A stretch of DNA of 64,000 nt. It comes from Burkholderiales bacterium PBB1. Its GTDB lineage: Bacteria; Pseudomonadota; Gammaproteobacteria; Burkholderiales; Burkholderiaceae_C. The stretch is from positions 161,925 through 225,924 of the forward strand of contig NKIN01000003.1 in NCBI GenBank assembly GCA_002255905.1, given 5' to 3'. Shown piece by piece: positions 24,970 through 33,093 of this stretch. Position 1 is the stretch's first letter. Every line of letters starts with the position of its first letter. The translations under genes were made by a program, and so were the position numbers. Below the pieces are notes generated by a model. That model had not been told where the DNA came from. It saw only the letters and a list, made by a program, of their open reading frames with translations, and ran no database searches.

Positions 24970-25046
24970 GGGCCGTTAGCTCAGTTGGTCAGAGCAGAGG
25001 ACTCATAATCCTTTGGTCGTTGGTTCAAGTCCAACACGGCCTACCA
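24970..25046 (+). tRNA. tRNA with anticodon CAT, probably tRNA-Ile2 (lysidine type)
   Basis: A 77-nt cloverleaf beginning GGGCCGTTAGCTCAG and ending with encoded CCA. The anticodon loop is CTCATAA. CAT could mean elongator Met or Ile2. The acceptor has consecutive C4-G69 and C5-G68 pairs, which are known TilS recognition elements of E. coli tRNA-Ile2, and the body resembles ileX more than metT. It is not an initiator: there are no three G-C pairs before the anticodon loop. Its 3' end is the integration site of the island that follows. Confidence 0.85.
25033..25046 (+). repeat. attL core: 3' end of tRNA-Ile2
   Basis: The 14 bases AACACGGCCTACCA, the last part of the tRNA gene including CCA, recur exactly at 52883-52896 in the same orientation. 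The integrase gene starts 174 bp further in. The tRNA stays intact because the island carries the replaced end at the other junction. Confidence 0.85.
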
Positions 25047-25129
25047 CATAAGTCTCCACATGGGGCCAGAAACAACGAAATCTCTATGTAAATCAATCTA
25101 TTAGAGATATTTTCAGGTCCGCATAGGAC

Positions 25130-25217
25130 TGGGTAATGTTGCTTGCACCCAGTAGATGGCTGGGTAACAATCTGGGTAACGGGTCGCAAGGAGCCCTAAC
25201 TGGAGGCGAGTTACCCA
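25130..25217 (+). promoter_or_regulatory. putative integrase arm-type sites, left end
   Basis: Four related octamers: TGGGTAAT at 25130, TGGGTAAC at 25161 and 25173 (12 bp apart), and the inverted copy GTTACCCA at 25210, just before the integrase start codon. The pair at 25161-25180 matches in sequence and spacing the pair at 52823-52842 near the right end. Location over the int promoter suggests binding and autoregulation by the integrase; this is inference. Confidence 0.6.
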
Positions 25218-25219
25218 GA

Positions 25220-26521
25220 ATGGCAGCTATCGACACCCTCACCGACAAGGCGATAAAGAAAGCTCTGAAGGATGCCGTCGCGGTCGGCAAGCCGAAGCGC
25301 GTGAGCGACGGCGGCGGCCTGTACCTCGACGCGCGGCCGACTGGCGCGGGCTGGTGGCGGCTGCGCTACTTCAGCGGTGGCAAAGAGGGCATGCTGAGCC
25401 TGGGCACCTACCCAGACGTGCCGCTGAAGCTGGCCCGCCAGCGGCGTGAAGAAGCTCGCAGCACCCTGGCAACCGGCATCGACCCGAGCGAGCAGCGCAA
25501 GGCAGACAAGGTTGCCCAGGCCAGCAAGGCCGAAAGCGCGCGGCTGGCCGCTGCAGGACTGCCCGGCCCCGGCACCTTCGAGCATGCGGCCCGCGAGTGG
25601 CATGCACGCATGGCGCCGAACTGGTCGCCCACGCATGCCGCCAAGGTGCTGGCACTGCTGTCGAATGACCTGTTCCCCTACATCGGTGTCCGTCCGCTGG
25701 CCGAACTGACTGCACCTGAGCTGCTGAAGCATGCTCGCCGCGTCGAAGCGCGTGGCGCCATCGAGACCGCTTACCGCGTTCTGAAGGTGGCAGGTGCTGT
25801 GTTCCGCCACGGCGTGCAGAGTGGCTACTGTGAAAGTGACCCCACTCGCGACCTGAAGGGCGCCATCGTATTGCCCCCTGCCAAGCACCGTGCTGCTGTC
25901 ACCGACCCGGCCAAGGTGGGCGAGCTGTTGCGCGCCATTGACGGCTACCAAGGTACGCCAGTCGTGCGTGCGGCTTTGGCGTTAGCGCCGCTCGTGTTCC
26001 TGCGTCCTGGAGAGTTGCGCAACGCCGAGTGGTCCGAGTTCGATCTGGACGGTGCGACATGGACCGTGCCATCGACGCGGATGAAGGGACGTCTGAAGGC
26101 GAAACTGAACGGCACAGCGCATGTGGTCACGTTGGCGCCCCAAGCCGTTGCAATTCTGCGCGATCTGCACCCACTGACCGGCGCCGGCCGCTACGTGTTT
26201 CCAAGCCCGATAACACCTGAACGACCGCTGTCTGACAACGGCGTTCTGTCTGCGCTTCGACGCATGGGTTTTGGCAAAGACGAGATGACCGGACACGGGT
26301 TCCGAGCGATGGCCCGCACCATGCTGGCTGAACGTCTAGGAGTTGCAGAGCCGGTGATTGAGGCGCAACTGGCGCACGCTGTCGGCGATGCGCTGGGTCG
26401 GGCCTACAACCGGACCCAGCATCTGGAACAGCGCCGCGACATGATGTCCAAGTGGGCCAACTATCTAGATCAGTTGCGCGAAGGCGCGCAGGTGATTCCG
26501 ATGCAGTCGAGGGCTGCGTGA
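25220..26521 (+). CDS. int: P4-type tyrosine integrase (DUF4102 N-terminal domain)
   Basis: Site-specific recombinase that integrates the island at the tRNA 3' end. The product is 433 aa. The N-terminal DUF4102 arm-binding domain (KPKRVSDGGGLYLDARP, WWRLRYFSGGKEGMLSLGTYPDV) is followed by a core-binding domain and the catalytic domain. Visible catalytic residues are R262 (FLRPGELRNAEW), K289, H359 and R362 (GHGFRAMART), H386, and nucleophile Y396 in AYNRT. The ATG at 25220 is the start, because conserved sequence begins there and the region upstream holds repeat sites. The stop overlaps the next gene's GTG start. Confidence 0.95.
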   Translation: MAAIDTLTDKAIKKALKDAVAVGKPKRVSDGGGLYLDARPTGAGWWRLRYFSGGKEGMLSLGTYPDVPLKLARQRREEARSTLATGIDPSEQRKADKVAQASKAESARLAAAGLPGPGTFEHAAREWHARMAPNWSPTHAAKVLALLSNDLFPYIGVRPLAELTAPELLKHARRVEARGAIETAYRVLKVAGAVFRHGVQSGYCESDPTRDLKGAIVLPPAKHRAAVTDPAKVGELLRAIDGYQGTPVVRAALALAPLVFLRPGELRNAEWSEFDLDGATWTVPSTRMKGRLKAKLNGTAHVVTLAPQAVAILRDLHPLTGAGRYVFPSPITPERPLSDNGVLSALRRMGFGKDEMTGHGFRAMARTMLAERLGVAEPVIEAQLAHAVGDALGRAYNRTQHLEQRRDMMSKWANYLDQLREGAQVIPMQSRAA

Positions 26522-26994
26522 GCAACGCCACCGAAGTCATGCTCACGCAGCCCCGCACGCTTGATGTGGCACCCGCCGAGGTTGTGGTTTGGGAGTCCGC
26601 CCGAGGCATCGATGAACAGGAGTGGGAGATGCCCGCCGGCACGCTGGTGACGAGCCGAGGTGGTGCGGCCGGCGTCAGCAAATCCCGCCACTACGCGCTC
26701 GTTTGCCAGCGAAACGAGCCACTGCGCGTTAACGACAGCGGCGACCGGTTCGCCATTGCCGACTTGGTCAACTTTGCGTCCGGCAACCCAGTTGGGCACT
26801 CTCAGGTCACCGCAGTCGTCAACCGCACCGGCCGATCCGCCGATGGGCCCTACGTCGCAGCCGTGATTGCAACGCTGGCCTACCCCTACGTCATCGAGCT
26901 CAGCGATCCTATTAAGGTCGATCCGGCAAAGCTGACACCCGCCCGGATCAGGTCCGGGAAACGGCTAATGCAGACTCCGCTGGAAGTGTCCTGA
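26518..26994 (+). CDS. unknown protein translationally coupled to the integrase
   Basis: Reading frame of 158 aa starting with GTG that overlaps the int stop codon (GTGA); an ATG at 26539 is an alternative. I do not recognise a family. The sequence has no signal peptide or transmembrane segment. It includes a central stretch with RHYALVCQRNEPLRV and a Val/Ala-rich segment YVAAVIATLAYPYVIEL, and ends basic. Coupling to int suggests a role in island maintenance or recombination, but it does not look like a small basic excisionase. Confidence 0.55.
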   Translation: MSNATEVMLTQPRTLDVAPAEVVVWESARGIDEQEWEMPAGTLVTSRGGAAGVSKSRHYALVCQRNEPLRVNDSGDRFAIADLVNFASGNPVGHSQVTAVVNRTGRSADGPYVAAVIATLAYPYVIELSDPIKVDPAKLTPARIRSGKRLMQTPLEVS

Positions 26995-27173
26995 CCTATA
27001 CGGGTCACTGACTCGATGGTCGTTGCGGCTTACGAGCACTACACACTGACCCCCTCACTGCACGCGAGCACTGGCGTCAAGCGACCGCTGGCGAGCGCGT
27101 AGCTGTCGTACAAGGTCGCCCGCCATCAACGACCGGTGTTCCTCGCTGCAGTCGTTCGGGCCTTCAAGGGCGA

Positions 27174-29033
27174 ATGACTCAGTCCAGTCTTGAGTGTTCA
27201 TTGCCTGCAACTCGTAAGTCAAGCCACCAAGGTGAAGGCCAGACTCAAGCTAATCAGCCGCCAAGAAATCCGGGGCGGTTCAGTGGCTCGGCGTTTACCA
27301 GTCCTGTCGGAGAAAGCTCCGCTGATAGCATCACTGTGGTTGCTGGCGGAGATCAGCTCGAATCCCGATGGAGACAAGACGTGGGAGACCTGCTGTCCCT
27401 GCTTCGCTTCGATGCTGAATCCGGCCTGATCTGGCTTGATGAGCAGCGCATGCTGTTGCTCCACACCCGCGCGTTTGCCGAGTTGCGCAAGGAACTGCTG
27501 GATTCGCTCGGCGTCGAGCGCGCGCGCGGGCTGCTGGTGCGCATGGGGTTCGCCTCCGGCCAGCGCGACGGCGAAATGGCGGTGCGTGCGCGGCGCGGCG
27601 GCATGCGCACCGAAGATGCATTCCTGCTGGGTCCTCAACTGCATTCGCTTGAAGGCGCGGTCAGCGTCGAAAAAGTGCAGCTTGAAATCGACCTGGCGAG
27701 CGGCCATTTCTTTGGCGATTTCTTTTGGAAGAACGCATGGGAGTGCGAGGCGCACTCGGCCGATTTCGGCTACGGCGACGACCCGCAGTGCTGGACGCAG
27801 ATCGGCTACGCATCGGGGTACACCAGCGCCTTCATGGGCCGGCTGGTGGTGTTCAAGGAGGTCGAGTGCCGCAGCATGGGTGACAGCCGCTGCCGCATCC
27901 TGGGACAGCCGGCAGAGGAGTGGAACGACGAGCATTACATCGACCTGTTTCGCCGAACCAACATCGCCTCCAAGTTGATCGAATTCAACATTGGTCTCGA
28001 ACATATCCGCACCGTGCAGGCGCGGCGTGAATACGACCAGACACTGGTCGGTGTGTCACCGGGTTTTCGCGCGGCGTTCGATTTGCTGCGCAGCGCAGCG
28101 GCCAGCGCGATCACGGTGCTGCTGCTCGGTGAAACCGGTGTCGGCAAGGAACTGTTCGCGCGCTGGCTGCATGACAACGGGCCGCGAGCGAAAGGGCCGT
28201 TCATCGCGGTCAACTGTGCGGCCATCCCAGCTGACCTGATTGAGGCGGAGCTGTTCGGCGTCGAGAAGGGCGCCTACACCGGCGCTCACCATGCTCGCGC
28301 CGGCCGTTTTGAGCGCGCCAGTGGCGGCACGCTGTTCCTCGACGAGGCCGGCGACTTGCCGCTCTCTGCGCAGGTCAAGCTGCTGCGTGTGCTGCAGACA
28401 GGCGAGGTCGAGCGCTTGGGATCCGAAGACACGCTGAAGGTCGATGTGCGCATCGTCGCGGCGACCAATGTCAACCTGGGGCAGGCGATGCAGACCGGCA
28501 AGTTCCGCAGCGATCTGTTCTATCGGCTCAACACCTTCCCGATCACCATCCCGCCGCTGCGCGAACGCGCCGCTGACATCCCGGCGCTGGTCGCGCGATT
28601 CATCGAAAAGTACAGCGGCATCTACAGCAAGACACTGCGAGGCCTGACCGATAAGGCGATGCGGGAGGTGATGGACCACCCCTGGCCCGGTAACATCCGC
28701 GAGCTGGAGAACGTGATCGAGCGCGCGGTGCTGCTGGCGCCCGACAACGGTGCCATCGAGGCCTGCCATCTTTGGGGCGCACTGCCCACAGTGCGCCGTG
28801 GCGGGCAGATCACGCCGCACGGCGAAGTCACCGAGAAGCCCGTCGATGCGCTTGACGCGTTGTGCGACCAGGTGCTGCGCGAGCACATCGGCATCGCATC
28901 GTTTGAAATGCGGCTGATGCAGACCGCCATGCAGCGCGCCAAGGGCAACCTGTCACAGGCTGCGCGCCTGCTCGGCATCACCCGCCCCCAACTCGCCTAT
29001 CGGCTGAAGAAAGAAGGGCTGCCTGCCGCGTGA
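27174..29033 (+). CDS. dmpR: DmpR/MopR-type sigma-54 activator sensing phenols
   Basis: Transcription activator of the phenol genes, 619 aa from the ATG at 27174; the first ~65 residues are not conserved and a later start is possible. The N-terminal V4R sensor domain keeps the zinc ligands C206, E229, C232, C240 and the phenol-contacting H157 and W185, at the same spacing as in MopR (C155/E178/C181/C189 and H106/W134). The AAA+ domain has Walker A GETGVGKE (319-326) and the sigma-54 contact loop GAYTGA. A C-terminal Fis-type helix-turn-helix follows. It lies upstream of, and in the same direction as, dmpK, not divergent as in strain CF600. Confidence 0.95.
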   Translation: MTQSSLECSLPATRKSSHQGEGQTQANQPPRNPGRFSGSAFTSPVGESSADSITVVAGGDQLESRWRQDVGDLLSLLRFDAESGLIWLDEQRMLLLHTRAFAELRKELLDSLGVERARGLLVRMGFASGQRDGEMAVRARRGGMRTEDAFLLGPQLHSLEGAVSVEKVQLEIDLASGHFFGDFFWKNAWECEAHSADFGYGDDPQCWTQIGYASGYTSAFMGRLVVFKEVECRSMGDSRCRILGQPAEEWNDEHYIDLFRRTNIASKLIEFNIGLEHIRTVQARREYDQTLVGVSPGFRAAFDLLRSAAASAITVLLLGETGVGKELFARWLHDNGPRAKGPFIAVNCAAIPADLIEAELFGVEKGAYTGAHHARAGRFERASGGTLFLDEAGDLPLSAQVKLLRVLQTGEVERLGSEDTLKVDVRIVAATNVNLGQAMQTGKFRSDLFYRLNTFPITIPPLRERAADIPALVARFIEKYSGIYSKTLRGLTDKAMREVMDHPWPGNIRELENVIERAVLLAPDNGAIEACHLWGALPTVRRGGQITPHGEVTEKPVDALDALCDQVLREHIGIASFEMRLMQTAMQRAKGNLSQAARLLGITRPQLAYRLKKEGLPAA

Positions 29034-29073
29034 GCGTCGGGTGGACGGCGCCGTGGCGCGCCCGCTGGGTCGT

Positions 29074-29089
29074 TTGATCATTTGATCAA
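29074..29089 (+). promoter_or_regulatory. upstream activator site for the DmpR-type regulator
   Basis: TTGATCATTTGATCAA is an almost perfect palindrome that matches the known XylR/DmpR enhancer sequence (TTGATCAATTGATCAA type). It lies about 115 bp upstream of the -24 element, a normal distance for a sigma-54 enhancer. A degenerate half-site-like run (29161-29174) lies closer to the promoter. Confidence 0.8.
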
Positions 29090-29187
29090 GCTGCACCGCA
29101 GCAAGTCACTAAATCCGCATTCGGGAGTTCCCGCAGTTCGCGTGGTCTCGAAACACGATCTCAATCAAATCAAGAACTTGCAGCGGC

Positions 29188-29202
29188 TGGCCCGTCCATT
29201 GC
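29188..29202 (+). promoter_or_regulatory. sigma-54 (-24/-12) promoter of the dmp operon
   Basis: TGGCCCG-N4-TTGC: the invariant GG and GC are separated by exactly ten bases, and 12 of the consensus positions of TGGCACG-N4-TTGCW are close to ideal. Transcription should start near 29214, about 42 bp before dmpK. With the enhancer at 29074-29089 this forms a complete phenol-responsive control region. Confidence 0.8.
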
Positions 29203-29255
29203 GCTGATGTCTGTGGATGGCGATTTCGCCCCCGCTGATGTGATGGATTGAACAA

Positions 29256-29534
29256 GTGAGCACCCAGCCCGACCCGCACCGCATGGCATCGGCCGCCGCG
29301 CTGACCGGCCAGCGCTGCTTCGTGCGGGTGACCGGCACGCGGGCCGCGCGCTTCGTCGAGTTCGAGTTCGCAATCGGCGATCCCGAACTGGCGGTCGAGC
29401 TGGTCTTGCAGTTCGACCAGTTCCGTGAGTTCTGCGCCCGCCACGAGGTCACACATCTGAGCCCCGAAGAAGGCGCGCGACTCGACTACGAGCGGATGAA
29501 GTGGCGTTACGGCCAACCGGGCGTCGATCACTGA
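29256..29534 (+). CDS. dmpK: phenol hydroxylase assembly protein DmpK
   Basis: Small accessory protein of the multicomponent phenol hydroxylase, 92 aa, needed in CF600 for assembling the iron-loaded oxygenase. It starts with GTG at 29256, without a strong ribosome site. The core VTGTRAARFVEFEFAIGDPEL and the C-terminal SPEEGARLDYERMKWRYG are typical. First gene of the operon; dmpL follows after 44 bp. Confidence 0.9.
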   Translation: MSTQPDPHRMASAAALTGQRCFVRVTGTRAARFVEFEFAIGDPELAVELVLQFDQFREFCARHEVTHLSPEEGARLDYERMKWRYGQPGVDH

Positions 29535-29578
29535 CCGCAGCGAGCCCGAGAACAACAGAGATTTATCAGGAGACAGCA

Positions 29579-30649
29579 GTGCAAGTCGACATCAAGACCT
29601 CGGACGTGCGTCCGATCCGGCAAACGTTTTCGCATGTGGCTCGCCACATCGGCGGCGACAAGCCGGCCTCGCGTTACCAGGAAGCAACCCTGGGCATGCA
29701 GCCGATGGTGAACTTTCACTACCGGCCGCTGTGGGAGCCCGAGCGCGAGCTGTACGACCGCCGCCGCACCGCCATCCAGATGGCCGACTGGTACATCTTC
29801 AAAGACCCGCGCCACTTCTATTACGGCGTCTACACGATGACGCGCGCCAAGCAGCAAGAGGGTGCCGACTGCCAGTTCGAGTTCGCAGACAAGCACCGGC
29901 TGATCACCCAGTCCGACGAGGCCACGCGCGCCTCGATTCAGCAGGTGCTGATGCCGCTGCGTCACTACGAGTGGGGCGCCAACATGAACAACGATTACGT
30001 CTGCGCCTACGGCTTCGGCACCGCTATCACGCAGCCATGCATCTTCGCGGCGATGGACAGGCTCGGCATTGCCCAATACCTGTCGCGACTCGGCTTGCAG
30101 CTTGACGGCAACCAGGGCAAGTCACTCGCTGCTGGAAAGCAGGCCTGGCTCGAAATGCCTGCCTGGCAGGGCGTCCGTCGGATGATGGAAAACCTGTTCG
30201 TGACCAAGGACTGGTTCGAGCTGTTTCTCGCGCAGAACCTGGTCTTCGACGGCCTGATCTTCCCGCTGGTCTATCGCCAGTACATCAACGCCGTGAGCCC
30301 GGCCACCGGCAACGGCCTCGCGATGGTGACCGAGTTCATGAGCGACTGGCACGACGAGACCACGCGCTGGGTCGATGCCACCGTCAAGACCGCTGCCGAC
30401 GAATCAGCGGCCAATGCCCAGCAGCTGGCGCAGTGGTATCGGGTGTGGCGCGATGAAATGGCGCGCGCGGTCGAGCCGCTGGCGGCACTCGCGCTAGGTT
30501 CTGCCGGGTCAGACGCGCTGGCGACGATCCGCGCCGATCTCGATGCACGCGCCGAGCGTCTCGGCATCAAGGCCAAGGCAGCCGCGGCAGCACCGACCGC
30601 CGTCAACCCCCCTGCGCCCATCGCTGCGGTTGCCGGAGCGGCCGCATGA
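29579..30649 (+). CDS. dmpL: phenol hydroxylase beta subunit (P1)
   Basis: Non-catalytic beta subunit of the diiron phenol hydroxylase oxygenase, 356 aa. It starts at the GTG at 29579, which follows CAGGAGACA. Conserved segments include NFHYRPLWEPERELYD, KDPRHFYYGVYTMTRAKQQ and HYEWGANMNNDYVCAYGFG. The C-terminal ~40 residues are an Ala/Pro-rich tail longer than in CF600 DmpL. The stop overlaps the dmpM start by 4 bp. Confidence 0.95.
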   Translation: MQVDIKTSDVRPIRQTFSHVARHIGGDKPASRYQEATLGMQPMVNFHYRPLWEPERELYDRRRTAIQMADWYIFKDPRHFYYGVYTMTRAKQQEGADCQFEFADKHRLITQSDEATRASIQQVLMPLRHYEWGANMNNDYVCAYGFGTAITQPCIFAAMDRLGIAQYLSRLGLQLDGNQGKSLAAGKQAWLEMPAWQGVRRMMENLFVTKDWFELFLAQNLVFDGLIFPLVYRQYINAVSPATGNGLAMVTEFMSDWHDETTRWVDATVKTAADESAANAQQLAQWYRVWRDEMARAVEPLAALALGSAGSDALATIRADLDARAERLGIKAKAAAAAPTAVNPPAPIAAVAGAAA

Positions 30650-30936
30650 ACGCCGTCGTTGAGCGACCTTTGCAGCCGGTGTTCATTGCGCTGCAGCTCG
30701 GAGACCTCGCGCGCAGCATTGCCGACGCCATCGTCGCCGACAACCCGACCGCCACCGTCACCGACTACCCGGCGATGGTGAAGATCGAAGCACTGGGCCG
30801 CCTGGTGATTCGACGTGCGTCGGTCGAAGAACGCATCGGTCGCGACTGGGATTTGCAGGAACTCCACCTCAGCCTGATTTCGCTCTCCGGAAGCATCGAC
30901 GAGACCGACGACGAGTTTTGCCTGCACTGGGGATGA
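30646..30936 (+). CDS. dmpM: phenol hydroxylase effector/coupling protein (P2)
   Basis: Cofactor-free regulatory protein of the MmoB/DmpM family, 96 aa, which binds the oxygenase and promotes turnover. The body VFIALQLGDLARSIADAI and VKIEALGRLVIRR match the family. The start overlaps the end of dmpL, giving coupled synthesis with the oxygenase subunits. Confidence 0.94.
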   Translation: MNAVVERPLQPVFIALQLGDLARSIADAIVADNPTATVTDYPAMVKIEALGRLVIRRASVEERIGRDWDLQELHLSLISLSGSIDETDDEFCLHWG

Positions 30937-31020
30937 GTTCTCCGTCATGCCACCTTCCGATGCCTCAGCAGGCTTTTTTTCCCTCTCAACTTTCGTGAAC
31001 CCCGCAGTAAGGACACACCG

Positions 31021-32631
31021 ATGAGCACCAGCAACCCAACCCCCACCTCGACTCGCCCTGCACCCCGCCTTGGGCTGAAGGAACGCTACGGGATGATGAC
31101 CCGCGATCTCGGCTGGGAGACCACCTATCAATCGATGGACGATGTATTCCCGTTCGACCAGTTCGAGGGCATCAAGATCCACGACTGGGACAAGTGGGAA
31201 GACCCGTTCCGCCTGACGATGGAGGCGTACTGGAAGTTCCAGGGCGAAAAGGAGAAGAAGCTCTACGCGATCATCGATGCGTTCCAGCAGAACAACGGTC
31301 AGTTCAACATCAGCGACCCGCGCTACCTGAACACGCTGAAACTGTTTCTGACCGGTGTGTCGCCGCTCGAATACGCAGCGCACCGCGGCTACGCCATGGC
31401 CGGGCGGTCGTTCCGCGGCGTCGGCGCGCGGGTGGCCTGCCAGATGCAGTCGATCGACGAGTTGCGCCACGCGCAGACGCAGTTCCACACCATCAGCCAC
31501 TTCAACAAGTACTTCCACGGGCTGCACGATCCGCAGCACATGTACGACCGGGTCTGGTACCTGTCGGTGCCGAAGTCGTACTTCGAGGATGCGATGAGCG
31601 CCGGCCCGTTCGAGTTCGTCACCGCGATCTCGTTCAGCTTCGAGTACGTGCTGACCAACCTGCTGTTCATGCCCTTCATGAGCGGGGCGGCCTACAACGG
31701 TGACATGGCCACGGTGACCTTCGGCTTCTCGGCGCAGAGCGATGAATCGCGCCACATGACGCTGGGCCTCGAAGTCGTCAAGTTCATGCTCGAGCAGGAC
31801 CCGGGCAATGTGCCGATCGTGCAGAAGTGGGTCGACAAGTGGTTCTGGCGCGGCTACCGGCTGCTGACTCTGGTCAGCATGATGATGGACTACATGCTGC
31901 CCAAGCGCGTGATGAGCTGGTCGGAGGCCTGGGAGATGTACTTCGAAAAGAACGGTGGCGCGCTGTTCGAGGACTTGTCGCGCTACGGCATCCGCCTACC
32001 GAAGTACCACGAGGTCGCCGCCAAGGAAAAGGGGCGCCTGTCGCACGAAGCATGGGCTGCGTTCAACAACTACGGCCACGCCGCGGACTTCAACACCTGG
32101 GTACCGAAGCCCGACGAAATGAACTGGCTGTCGGAGAAGTATCCCGAGACCTTCGACCGCCTGTACCGCCCTCGCTTCGAATGGCTGGCTGAGCAGGAGA
32201 AGCGCAACGGCAAGATGTGGCGCAACCCCACCTTGCCGATGCTGTGCCAGACCTGTCAGGTGCCGTGCATCTTCACCGAGCCTGACGACCCGACGACGAT
32301 CTGCCTGCGCGAGACCAGCTACCACGGCATGAAGTACCACTTCTGCTCCGACGGCTGCAAGGACATCTTCGAAGACGAGCCCGAGAAGTACGTGCAGGCC
32401 TGGTTGCCGGTGCATCAGATCTACCAGGGCAACTGCTTCCCCGAAGGCGCCGACCCGACCGCGCCGGGCTTCGATCCGCTGGCCGAGGTGCTGAAGTACT
32501 ACCACTTGGTGCCGGGGGCCGACAGCGGCGACTTCAACACCTCGCCCGACCGACTGAATTGGGAGCGCTGGACCGGACAGGACCTGTCCGATCCGGCTCC
32601 ACCGGACACGCTGGCCCCGAGAGCCGCCTGA
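31021..32631 (+). CDS. dmpN: phenol hydroxylase alpha subunit (P3), diiron oxygenase
   Basis: Catalytic subunit converting phenol to catechol, 536 aa. The diiron ligands are visible as E117, E147, H150 (SIDELRH), E208, E242 and H245 (SDESRH). The C-terminal YHS-type metal-binding segment with CQTCQVPC and FCSDGCKDIF is present. It is preceded by a ribosome site in AGTAAGGA, 84 bp after dmpM. Confidence 0.97.
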   Translation: MSTSNPTPTSTRPAPRLGLKERYGMMTRDLGWETTYQSMDDVFPFDQFEGIKIHDWDKWEDPFRLTMEAYWKFQGEKEKKLYAIIDAFQQNNGQFNISDPRYLNTLKLFLTGVSPLEYAAHRGYAMAGRSFRGVGARVACQMQSIDELRHAQTQFHTISHFNKYFHGLHDPQHMYDRVWYLSVPKSYFEDAMSAGPFEFVTAISFSFEYVLTNLLFMPFMSGAAYNGDMATVTFGFSAQSDESRHMTLGLEVVKFMLEQDPGNVPIVQKWVDKWFWRGYRLLTLVSMMMDYMLPKRVMSWSEAWEMYFEKNGGALFEDLSRYGIRLPKYHEVAAKEKGRLSHEAWAAFNNYGHAADFNTWVPKPDEMNWLSEKYPETFDRLYRPRFEWLAEQEKRNGKMWRNPTLPMLCQTCQVPCIFTEPDDPTTICLRETSYHGMKYHFCSDGCKDIFEDEPEKYVQAWLPVHQIYQGNCFPEGADPTAPGFDPLAEVLKYYHLVPGADSGDFNTSPDRLNWERWTGQDLSDPAPPDTLAPRAA

Positions 32632-32711
32632 GCTGCTGACCCGTTAACTCCGCGTCCCTCGAGTGCGCTTCGGCGCGCCCGGTGGAGACGCTCGTCCCGA
32701 GGACAACCACC

Positions 32712-33074
32712 ATGCCCATCGTTGCACTGAAACCCGGTTACGGCGGCACCGTCGCCGACACCGAAGACCGCTTCCATGGCAAGCGCCTGCTCTATATCTG
32801 CTGGGACCACCACCTGCTGTTCTGCGCTCCGCTGTGCCTGCCAGTGCCACCCGAGATGTCGTTCGGCGCGCTGATCGATACGGTGCTACCCGACGCATAC
32901 GGCAGCCATCCCGACTTCGCAAAGATCGATTGGTCGACCGTGCAGTGGCTGGATTCGGGCCATCCATTCAAACCCGATCTGTCGAAATCGCTGGCTGACA
33001 ACGGGCTGGTGCACAAGTCGGTGATCCGCTTTCGCACCCCCGGCCTGAACGGTCTGCAAGGCTCGTGCAGCTGA
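32712..33074 (+). CDS. dmpO: phenol hydroxylase subunit P4
   Basis: Gamma subunit of the oxygenase component, 120 aa. FHGKRLLYICWDHHLLFCAP and WSTVQWLDSGHPFKPDLSKS are characteristic of the DmpO/TomA4 family. The ATG at 32712 is chosen over the in-frame ATG at 32682 because conserved sequence starts with MPIVALKPGY. Confidence 0.94.
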   Translation: MPIVALKPGYGGTVADTEDRFHGKRLLYICWDHHLLFCAPLCLPVPPEMSFGALIDTVLPDAYGSHPDFAKIDWSTVQWLDSGHPFKPDLSKSLADNGLVHKSVIRFRTPGLNGLQGSCS

Positions 33075-33093
33075 GTTCCTGGAGGGCGCCGCG

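Noticed and set aside
24970-25046. Initiator tRNA-fMet
   Set aside because: The anticodon stem lacks the three consecutive G-C pairs and the 1-72 mismatch of initiators.
26995-27173. Possible small gene between the unknown island gene and dmpR
   Set aside because: Only short frames without a ribosome site or recognisable product.
29157-29174. Second DmpR enhancer site (TCAATCAAATCAAG-like)
   Set aside because: Only half-conserved and less than 20 bp from the -24 element, too close for a typical enhancer.
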